Source of the DNA: Lachnospiraceae bacterium
Lineage (GTDB): Bacteria > Bacillota > Clostridia > Lachnospirales > Lachnospiraceae
NCBI GenBank assembly: GCA_015057625.1
Contig: SVDZ01000002.1
Span: 190,865 to 254,864 of the forward strand
DNA length: 64,000 nucleotides
Direction: 5' to 3'
Numbering within the stretch: position 1 is the first letter of the stretch; the number at the start of each line of letters is the position of its first letter. Of the stretch, positions 17,211 to 24,261 are shown one piece after another. The notes below the pieces were generated by a model. The model worked only from the letters and a program-made list of their open reading frames with translations. It did not search any database and was not told where the DNA came from. The position numbers were made by a program, and so were the translations under genes.

Positions 17211-19373
17211 ATGTCAAATTTAATAAAAAATGAAAAAATAAATAATTCAATGGATAATGTAAAAAAATATGTACAGGAAAAGTACAAATATTTTAAAGAC
17301 ATATTTAAACAAACATATAACAAAAGAATAGTATATATGTATATGCTGGATGCAATTATTGTGACATTGATTATTGAAATGCTTGCAAGACATTCATTTG
17401 TTAAGGGAATATATTATCTTATCAGTTCCCCTTACGTTCTTTTGTGTAATGCGATGATAGTGCTTATGACTTTGTCGTTTACGCTTCTAATCAGGAGACG
17501 TATTTTTGGAATGGCAATAATATCAATTATTTGGATTATATTTGGTGTTGCAAATAGTGTATTGCTATCTTACAGAGTTACGCCGTTTACCGCTGTAGAT
17601 TTGATGCTTATTGATTCGGCGATTGATATTATGAATAAATACGTGAGTCCTCCAATGATAGTTGTAATTGTGATAGCAGCTATTTTAGCCATTGTGGCTT
17701 TGGTATATATTTGGAGGAAAGTTCCTAAAATTGATCATAAGATTAAGTATCATAAAGCAGTTGGAATTGTTGCTATTATTTATGCTATCTCACTTGGAGC
17801 AATTAATTTAGGGATAAGTGCTGATTTGTTGTCTGTAAAGTTTGGTAACCTGGCTGACAGTTACAGAGATTATGGTTTTGTATACTGTTTTGTAAACAGT
17901 CTGCTCAATACCGGTATAGACAAGCCTGAAGGGTATTCTGATGAAAAAATGAAGAGTATCAAAGACGAGACAAAGGATCACGCATCTGAGAAGGAAGTTA
18001 AGAAAAAACCTAATATTATCTTCCTGCAGTTGGAGTCTTTCTTTGATGTTAATTACATGAAAGACATTACGTTCTCAGAAAATCCTTTGCCTAATTATAC
18101 AGCCATGAAGGAAAAGTATCCTCATGGATTTATGGATGTTCCTATTGTGGGAGCAGGAACGGTAAACACTGAGTTTGAAATTATGACAGGTATGAATCTG
18201 GATGACTTTGGACCGGGTGAATATCCTTTCAAGACTATCTTAAAAGAAAAAACATGCGAGAGCATTTGTTATAATCTGAAAAATTACGGTTATAAGTGCC
18301 ATGCCATTCATGATAACACAGCCACATTCTATAGCAGAAATGTAGTTTTTGGCAATTTGGGATATGATACATTTACATCCATTGAGACAATGAATGTTGA
18401 TGAAAGAACTCCAATGGGATGGGCGAAAGATAAATATCTTACTGAATATATCATGCAGGCGCTTAAGTCTACAAAGAAGACTAAGGACTACATTTATACA
18501 ATTTCTGTACAGGGACATGGAAGTTATCCTTCTGATGATGCGGATTTTGGCATTACAATTGATGGAATTGAAGATAAATCAAGAAGGAATTCTTTTGAGT
18601 ACTATGTACAACAGATTCATGAGATGGATGCATTTTTAAAAGAGCTTACAGATGCATTGACAGAGTATGGCGAAGATACGGTACTTGTTTTCTACGGAGA
18701 CCATCTTCCAAGTCTTGGAATTACTGAGGAGGAACTTGAGTACGGAGATGTATTCAGAGAAGAATACATTATCTGGAGTAATTTCAAGAATAAAATTGAA
18801 GGTGAAGATATTGAGGCATATCAGCTTCAGGCTAAAATACTTTCACAGTTCAATATGGATGCCGGAGACATTAACAAATATACTCAGAAACACAGAAAAG
18901 ATGAGGATCAGGAAGAGTATTTAGAGGGACTTAAAAATCTTGAGTACGATATGCTTTACGGAGATAATCTCATTTATGAGGGTGAAAATCCGTATAAGGG
19001 AACAGAAATACAATATGGACTTAAGAAAGTTAAATTCCGCTCAATCAATCCGACAAATAATGCCGATGGTAAAATTTACATTTACGGAAGCAATTTTACT
19101 CAATACAGTCGTGTGTTTGTAAATGATCAAAAACTTGAGACCTTTTTTGTAGATCCGAGTATGTTGGTTGTTTATTATCCTGAATTGAAGATTGGAGATT
19201 CGTTCCTGGTTAAACAGCAGAATTCTGACAGTCATGTGCTGATAGTTACAGATTCTATTTCATATGAGAATGAAAATGTTGAGGAAGATATAGGAATTGA
19301 AACATTCAAGGAAACCTCAACAGCTGCGACTAGTGAAAATGAAACAGAAGAAAAAAAGAAAAAAACTAAATAA
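17211..19373 (+). CDS. LTA synthase-family sulfatase with C-terminal IPT-like domain
   Basis: A 720-aa membrane phosphoglycerol-transferase-like protein. About five transmembrane helices occupy residues 40-230, then an extracellular sulfatase domain (about 265-560). Metal and catalytic features: FLQLESFFD, GAGTVNTEFEIMTG with putative nucleophile Thr317, GHGSYPS and VFYGDHLPSLG. Residues about 610-700 look like an IPT/TIG-type beta domain (IYIYGSNFTQYSRVFVNDQ), not usual for LtaS. The tail is Glu/Lys-rich. It may polymerise glycerolphosphate or decorate surface glycans. It begins 3 bp after udp and ends at a terminator. Confidence 0.8.
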   Translation: MSNLIKNEKINNSMDNVKKYVQEKYKYFKDIFKQTYNKRIVYMYMLDAIIVTLIIEMLARHSFVKGIYYLISSPYVLLCNAMIVLMTLSFTLLIRRRIFGMAIISIIWIIFGVANSVLLSYRVTPFTAVDLMLIDSAIDIMNKYVSPPMIVVIVIAAILAIVALVYIWRKVPKIDHKIKYHKAVGIVAIIYAISLGAINLGISADLLSVKFGNLADSYRDYGFVYCFVNSLLNTGIDKPEGYSDEKMKSIKDETKDHASEKEVKKKPNIIFLQLESFFDVNYMKDITFSENPLPNYTAMKEKYPHGFMDVPIVGAGTVNTEFEIMTGMNLDDFGPGEYPFKTILKEKTCESICYNLKNYGYKCHAIHDNTATFYSRNVVFGNLGYDTFTSIETMNVDERTPMGWAKDKYLTEYIMQALKSTKKTKDYIYTISVQGHGSYPSDDADFGITIDGIEDKSRRNSFEYYVQQIHEMDAFLKELTDALTEYGEDTVLVFYGDHLPSLGITEEELEYGDVFREEYIIWSNFKNKIEGEDIEAYQLQAKILSQFNMDAGDINKYTQKHRKDEDQEEYLEGLKNLEYDMLYGDNLIYEGENPYKGTEIQYGLKKVKFRSINPTNNADGKIYIYGSNFTQYSRVFVNDQKLETFFVDPSMLVVYYPELKIGDSFLVKQQNSDSHVLIVTDSISYENENVEEDIGIETFKETSTAATSENETEEKKKKTK

Positions 19374-19393
19374 ATAATCGGAATATTATTATA

Positions 19394-19434
19394 AACTCTC
19401 ACTACAATATAATAAAGGGTAGTGGGAGTTTTTT
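19394..19434 (+). terminator. Intrinsic terminator abutting the next start codon
   Basis: AACTCTCACTAC (19394-19405) pairs with GTAGTGGGAGTT (19419-19430), then six Ts. The GTG start of the carboxypeptidase follows at 19435, and the only Shine-Dalgarno-like text (GGGAG, 19424-19428) is inside the 3' arm of the stem. Confidence 0.8.
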
Positions 19435-20583
19435 GTGAAAATAAAGGAAGGTCTGTTTACAATAGTTGTTTTATTGTTGATGAACACTAATGTCTACGGG
19501 AGCGTGGAGGACAACATTACTTCAAAAGAAGCGTATCTTATGGAGGTGTCATCTAAAACAGTTTTGGCCGAGAAAAACAGTGAAGAGAGGGTTAGTATAG
19601 CCAGTGTTACAAAAATAATGACATTGCTTTTAACATATGATGCGTTAGAAAGCGGAAAAATCAAAAAAGATGATTTGGTTACTACCAGTGCATATGCAAA
19701 GAGTATGGGCGGGTCACAGGTGTTTTTAGAGGAAGGAGAAAAACAAACTGTGGAGACGTTGATTAAGTGTGTTGTAATTGCCTCCGGAAATGATGCTGCC
19801 GTTGCCATGGCTGAATATATAGCGGGAAGTGAACAGGAATTTGTTGAGATGATGAATAAAAAATGTGTGGAACTTGGAATGAAAAATACTCATTTTGAAG
19901 ATTGCAGCGGACTTACTGACTCTGATAATCACTATTCCTGCGCAAGGGACGTGGCTCTGATGAGCAGGGAACTTGTGTACAAATATCCTGATATACTTAA
20001 TTATTCATCCATATGGATGGAGACGATAATTCACAGTACAGATAAAGGAGATAAAGAATTTGTATTATCAAATACAAATAAATTGTTAAAGGCAAATGAA
20101 GCTGTAAAAGGACTTAAAACCGGCAGTGCTTCTAAAGCAAAATATTGTGTTTCTGTAGTGGCAGAACAAAATAACGTAAAGTTAATATCAGTTATTTTGG
20201 GCGCAAGTGACTATAAAATAAGATTTAAAGAGGCAAATGAATTGCTTAAATATGGATTCGCTAATTGTATTCTCTATGTTGATAAGAAAAATAATGAGAT
20301 TAATTGCCCTGTGACATGCGGCGAGAAAGAGTATGTCTCGGCAAAAAAAGAAAAAGAGTTTTCTTATGTATTTCCGGGAAAGATGAAAAAGGTAAGTGAA
20401 AAGGTTAAATTGAAAAAAATAAAAGCACCTGTAAAAATAAGAGATAAGGTGGGAGTAGTTGAATATTATGACGGAAAAAAGATGATTGGAAATGTGGATT
20501 TGATTGCCACCCAAAATGTTAAAAATGCTACTTTTTGGGGTCAAATGACAAAAATAATACAATATCTTGTGTTTTTGGACTAA
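19435..20583 (+). CDS. D-alanyl-D-alanine carboxypeptidase (PBP5/DacF type)
   Basis: A serine peptidase that trims the terminal D-Ala from peptidoglycan stems. Signal peptide at residues 1-22 (KIKEGLFTIVVLLLMNTNVYG). Catalytic motifs: Ser57-V-T-K60, ASGND (the SxN triad) at about residue 118, and LKTGSASKAK (KTG). The rest is a C-terminal beta domain and hydrophobic end; 382 aa is family-typical. GTG 19435 is the only start that keeps the signal peptide, yet its RBS is buried in the preceding terminator stem. It lies next to scpA-scpB, as dac genes do in many Firmicutes. Confidence 0.92.
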   Translation: MKIKEGLFTIVVLLLMNTNVYGSVEDNITSKEAYLMEVSSKTVLAEKNSEERVSIASVTKIMTLLLTYDALESGKIKKDDLVTTSAYAKSMGGSQVFLEEGEKQTVETLIKCVVIASGNDAAVAMAEYIAGSEQEFVEMMNKKCVELGMKNTHFEDCSGLTDSDNHYSCARDVALMSRELVYKYPDILNYSSIWMETIIHSTDKGDKEFVLSNTNKLLKANEAVKGLKTGSASKAKYCVSVVAEQNNVKLISVILGASDYKIRFKEANELLKYGFANCILYVDKKNNEINCPVTCGEKEYVSAKKEKEFSYVFPGKMKKVSEKVKLKKIKAPVKIRDKVGVVEYYDGKKMIGNVDLIATQNVKNATFWGQMTKIIQYLVFLD

Positions 20584-20662
20584 AAACCATTGAAAAAAAT
20601 AGTTTTATTATGTAGAATTGAAAAGGCGAGAAAAATTTTTATTTTCAGAAAGGAAGTCTGAG

Positions 20663-21400
20663 ATGGATTTAGCTGTTAAGCTTGAAGTGTTTGAAGGTCC
20701 GTTGGACCTGTTACTTCATCTGATTGATAAAAATAAAGTTGATATATATGATATTCCTATAGTTGAAATAACAAGACAGTACATGGAATATGTTGATGCT
20801 ATGGATAAAGAGGATCTCAATACAGTAAGTGAGTTCCTTGTTATGGCAGCTACTTTGGTGGATATCAAGTGCAAAATGCTTCTTCCAAAAGAGGTAAATG
20901 AAGAGGGTGAGGAGATTGATCCTAGAGAGGAACTTGTTGCAAAACTTATCGAATACAAGATGTATAAGTATGCTGCAATTGAGCTTAGGGACAGACAGTT
21001 GTATGCAGGAAAGTCGCTCTACAAAGAACCAACCATCCCTGATGAAGTGTTAAAATACAGACCTCCGATTGACTTGGATGAAATCTTAGAAGGAATGGAC
21101 CTGAAAAAATTGAATGATGTTTTCCAGATGGTTCTTAAAAGACAGGTTGATAAAATTGACCCTATTAGAAGTAAGTTTGGAAAGATTGAGATGGAAGAAG
21201 TTAGTCTTACTGACAAGATTGATTATGTTAAACAGTACACAAAGACTAAAAAGAAATGTAGTTTTAAGCAGATGCTGACGTCGCAGAAAACAAAAATGAA
21301 TGTAATAGTTACATTTTTGGCAGTGCTTGAGTTGATTAAAAATGGTGTAATTACAGTTCGTCAGGAAAGAACATTTGATGATATTTACATATCAGCATAA
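20663..21400 (+). CDS. scpA: Segregation and condensation protein ScpA
   Basis: The kleisin subunit that bridges the heads of the SMC dimer. The N-terminal KLEVFEGPLDLLLHLIDKNKVDIYDIPI motif region binds the SMC neck. Helical middle and the C-terminal winged helix (FLAVLELIKNGVITVRQERTF at about 215-235) bind the SMC head. The frame continues upstream to a TTG at 20618, but AAAGGAAG at 20650-20657 marks ATG 20663, giving 245 aa, the normal size. scpB follows 30 bp downstream; smc itself is at 51.4 kb in this window. Confidence 0.96.
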   Translation: MDLAVKLEVFEGPLDLLLHLIDKNKVDIYDIPIVEITRQYMEYVDAMDKEDLNTVSEFLVMAATLVDIKCKMLLPKEVNEEGEEIDPREELVAKLIEYKMYKYAAIELRDRQLYAGKSLYKEPTIPDEVLKYRPPIDLDEILEGMDLKKLNDVFQMVLKRQVDKIDPIRSKFGKIEMEEVSLTDKIDYVKQYTKTKKKCSFKQMLTSQKTKMNVIVTFLAVLELIKNGVITVRQERTFDDIYISA

Positions 21401-21430
21401 TTTCATCTAAATTATCAAGAGGTAACAATT

Positions 21431-22000
21431 GTGAAGAATATAAATTATGAGGCGGCTATAGAGGCAATCTTATTTACAATGGGAGAGTCCGTTGAAATTG
21501 ATAAAATTGCGGTGGCCCTTGATTTAAAGAAAAAAGATGTTGTAAAAATAGTTGGACAGATGAAGGAAAAGCTTGAAAGCGAAGACAGAGGTATTAGAAT
21601 TATTGAATTGGAAAATTCTTACCAGTTATGTACTAAACCTGAAATGTACGACTATCTCATCAAGATAGCAAAGCAACCTAGAAAACAGGTACTTACAGAG
21701 GTGCTTATGGAGACACTTTCAATAGTAGCTTACAAACAGCCGATCACCAAAGGTGAAATTGAGAGGATTAGGGGTGTAAAGTGTGACCACGCAGTAAACA
21801 AATTAGTTGAGTACGATTTGATTGAAGAAGTGGGCAGACTTGATGTTCCGGGAAGACCAATACTTTTTGGTACCACAGAAGAATTCTTAAGAAGATTTGG
21901 TGTTGATTCATCAGATAATCTTCCGGATATAGATATGGACAAAATAGAAGAATTTAAGATAGAAGCAGAGCAGGAAGTTGCTATCAAATCAAACGACTAA
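21431..22000 (+). CDS. scpB: Segregation and condensation protein ScpB
   Basis: A winged-helix protein that dimerises and binds ScpA in the SMC condensin complex. The 189-aa sequence contains NYEAAIEAILFTMGE near the start, LSIVAYKQPITKGEIERIRGVKCD in the second winged helix, and GRPILFGTTEEFLRRFG near the C terminus. It starts at GTG 21431 after AGAGGTAAC. It is the last gene of the pair, closed by a strong terminator that overlaps its stop codon. Confidence 0.96.
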   Translation: MKNINYEAAIEAILFTMGESVEIDKIAVALDLKKKDVVKIVGQMKEKLESEDRGIRIIELENSYQLCTKPEMYDYLIKIAKQPRKQVLTEVLMETLSIVAYKQPITKGEIERIRGVKCDHAVNKLVEYDLIEEVGRLDVPGRPILFGTTEEFLRRFGVDSSDNLPDIDMDKIEEFKIEAEQEVAIKSND

Positions 22001-22042
22001 AGAGCAGTTGGAAAACGCCACGCGTTTTCCAACTGCTCTTTT
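21999..22042 (+). terminator. Intrinsic terminator after scpB
   Basis: Starting at the scpB stop, AAAGAGCAGTTGGAAAACGC (from 21999) pairs perfectly with GCGTTTTCCAACTGCTCTTT across a three-base loop, followed by Ts. Confidence 0.95.
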
Positions 22043-22049
22043 CAAAAAT

Positions 22050-22065
22050 TATAGGTTTTGAAACA
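22050..22065 (+). repeat. Left 16-bp direct repeat flanking the inverted-repeat element
   Basis: TATAGGTTTTGAAACA occurs here and again, identically, at 22371-22386. The two copies bracket a 305-bp structured segment, as target-site duplications or terminal direct repeats would. Confidence 0.8.
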
Positions 22066-22370
22066 ATCCTCTGCTTAAGATTCAGTCTTTTACCGTATAC
22101 CTGCAAATGTTTTTTCTGAAACGCAAACAAGCACTAAGGTTATATCTTCAAAAGAATATTAATTCCTCGCCCGCATACATACGCGGGTTCTCTTGATGAC
22201 AACCCGCGTCGAATGCTAAATTTCGAGGACTTGTAATCCTCGAAATTTGACTCGGATTAATCTTCTTTTATCAGATAACCTTAAAGTACTTGTTTCAATG
22301 TTATCAGAAAAAACATTTGCAGGTACACGGTATCAATCCTGAATCTTGCGCAGATATACATTTCATAAGG
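22066..22370. repeat. Long inverted-repeat (MITE-like) element with internal hairpins
   Basis: Two arms of about 90 bp (about 22072-22165 and 22254-22352) are inverted copies with a few mismatches and small gaps. They include 21 identical base pairs (22099-22119 with 22304-22324). The 90-bp centre has two perfect hairpins: ACGCGGGTT/AACCCGCGT (22181-22209) and AAATTTCGAGGA/TCCTCGAAATTT (22218-22248). CCCGC at 22170 could pair with the same GCGGG, so alternative folds exist. No open frame is seen. It could be a non-autonomous mobile element or a large structured RNA. Confidence 0.75.
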
Positions 22371-22386
22371 TATAGGTTTTGAAACA
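22371..22386 (+). repeat. Right 16-bp direct repeat flanking the inverted-repeat element
   Basis: The second copy of TATAGGTTTTGAAACA, 321 bp after the first. Confidence 0.8.
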
Positions 22387-22432
22387 CGGAATTGTCATGA
22401 TAAGATATGTGCGAAAATGAGATATGCATCAT

Positions 22433-22858
22433 TTACCTACCAAATAAGATATTTGTTAGTTTGGAAGGTATGGAGCAAAATAGCGTGTCATGAGAATTAC
22501 CTTCTAAATGTGAGATTTGTTAGTTTGGAAGGTATGGAGCAAAAATGGCTTGTCATGAGAATTACCTTCTAAATGTGAGATTTATTAGTTTGGAAGGTAT
22601 GTTGCAAAAATAGCGTGTCATGAGAATTACCTTCTAAATGTGAGAATTGTTAGTTTGGAAGGTATGGAGCAAAAATAGCTTGGCAAAAGAATTACCTACT
22701 AAATAAGATATTTGTTAGTTTTGATGGTAATTGACAAAATTATGACAAACTTAATTTACCTACCAAATGGTAAATATATTAGTTTGGAAGGTAATTGATA
22801 ACAAATTAACAAATTTACCTTACCTTCCAATGCAAGAAAAAACTTAAATGGAAGGTAA
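22433..22858. repeat. Tandem array of seven hairpin-forming repeats (about 59-65 bp period)
   Basis: Units begin at 22433, 22497, 22562, 22627, 22692, 22756 and about 22815. Each has an arm like TTACCTTCTAAA, a 15-nt loop, and an inverse arm like TTTGGAAGGTA, then a joining segment of about 27 nt (TGGAGCAAAAATAGC...GAA). Units 2-4 are nearly identical including the joins; the outer units are diverged, and the last keeps only a perfect 10-bp stem (TTACCTTCCA/TGGAAGGTAA). No coding frame is seen. It lies just upstream of a D,D-carboxypeptidase gene. Confidence 0.9.
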
Positions 22859-22955
22859 AACGGTAAAATATAGTTTCTAAAAGTATTATTTGTGAAAACG
22901 ATGCGTGTATCAGATTATTATTGTATAAGAGCAATTGCAATTCGGGGGAGGGTGT

Positions 22956-24233
22956 ATGAGTTTGTTTGGAGAGGACGAAGTTTGTAAGAGAATGATTGGC
23001 GTTGTTGTGGCTTTTATTGTGATTTGCATGTCACAGCATCATCCGGTTTGTGCCGGAAATCTATTTGCAACGCAAGATAGTTTGAGAACAGAGTATTCCG
23101 TGAAACTGGAGTATTCCATGAAGCCTGAATATTCTACGATGACAAATTATTCTCTGAAACCGGAGGAGTTACATGCAAAATCTGCAGTTTTGATTGATGG
23201 TGAAACAGGAAGAATTCTGTTTGAAAAAAATTCACATGAAAAGAGAAGCAATGCGAGTACCACTAAAATTTTAACCTGCATTTTGGCGATTGAAAACGGA
23301 AATATGGGGGATGTGGTTGAAATATCTCATAAAGCCGCATCTATGCCAAAAGTTAATATGAAAACTAAAGCAGGTGAAAAATACAGACTTAAGGATTTGC
23401 TATATGCAATGATGCTTGAGTCCTACAATGATGTTGCTGTGGCTGTTGCCGAGCGGTTAAGTGGAAATGTAGAAAACTTTGCGAAAATGATGAATGAAAA
23501 GGCGATACAGATAGGGGCGTACAATTCTAATTTTGTAACACCTAACGGTTTGGATTCAGATAATCATTATTCTACAGCTTATGATATGGCTTTAATTGGA
23601 GCTTACGCTGTGAAAAATGAAATTTTCTTGGAAATTACTAATACTAAATCATATTCTTTTAATGAACTTACAGGAAAGAGAAATATTACTGTTTATAACA
23701 GGGACAGATTTCTTGAGGTTGATAAAAATGCTGTTGGAATTAAGACGGGATTTACAGGTAAAGCCGGGTATTGCTTTGTAGGGGCCATTAATAATGAAGG
23801 GCATAAAATGGTAAGCTGTGTTCTCGGTAGTGGATGGCCGCCTAACAAAAGATATAAATGGGATGATACCGAAAAAATAATGGGATTGGCAAAAACATAT
23901 AAATACAAACATATACAATTACCCCTACATGACAGAATAAAAGTGAGCAGAGGAGTTCGCGATTATATAAATGTGGCTGTTAATGATGAATATTTGTTGG
24001 CGCTTAAAAACGATGATGAGGTCTGTGCTAAAAGAATTATTTTTGATTACAATGTTGCACCGATATCAAAAGACCAATGCGTTGGTTTGTATTATATTAT
24101 TGTAAATGGAGAGGTGGAAAAAGTTTATGAATTAAAAGCAAAAGAGAAGGTTGATCGGTTTGATCTAAAATATTGTATGAAAAAAATAATAGAAATATTG
24201 TTTTTGACCAATCATGTGTTTGCAAATGGATAA
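22956..24233 (+). CDS. D-alanyl-D-alanine carboxypeptidase (second copy)
   Basis: A peptidoglycan D,D-carboxypeptidase of 425 aa with a signal segment at about residues 11-33. Catalytic motifs: Ser101-T-T-K104, ESYND (SxN), and GIKTGFTGKAG (KTG). Residues about 46-68 carry a short degenerate repeat (EYSVKL, EYSMKP, EYSTMT, NYSLKP) before the catalytic domain, which looks like a duplicated linker. ATG 22956 follows GGGGGAGGG closely; a TTG at 22935 is less likely. It shares the fold and motifs of the enzyme at 19.4-20.6 kb but is clearly diverged. It follows the hairpin array and precedes a large membrane-protein gene. Confidence 0.92.
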   Translation: MSLFGEDEVCKRMIGVVVAFIVICMSQHHPVCAGNLFATQDSLRTEYSVKLEYSMKPEYSTMTNYSLKPEELHAKSAVLIDGETGRILFEKNSHEKRSNASTTKILTCILAIENGNMGDVVEISHKAASMPKVNMKTKAGEKYRLKDLLYAMMLESYNDVAVAVAERLSGNVENFAKMMNEKAIQIGAYNSNFVTPNGLDSDNHYSTAYDMALIGAYAVKNEIFLEITNTKSYSFNELTGKRNITVYNRDRFLEVDKNAVGIKTGFTGKAGYCFVGAINNEGHKMVSCVLGSGWPPNKRYKWDDTEKIMGLAKTYKYKHIQLPLHDRIKVSRGVRDYINVAVNDEYLLALKNDDEVCAKRIIFDYNVAPISKDQCVGLYYIIVNGEVEKVYELKAKEKVDRFDLKYCMKKIIEILFLTNHVFANG

Positions 24234-24261
24234 TCCAATGTGATATAGTAGTGAAGGTATT

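Noticed and set aside
22433..22858. CRISPR array
   Set aside because: The repeats are spaced by sequences that are themselves nearly identical in the central units, the unit is over 59 bp, and no cas gene is near. It is a tandem repeat, not a spacer array.
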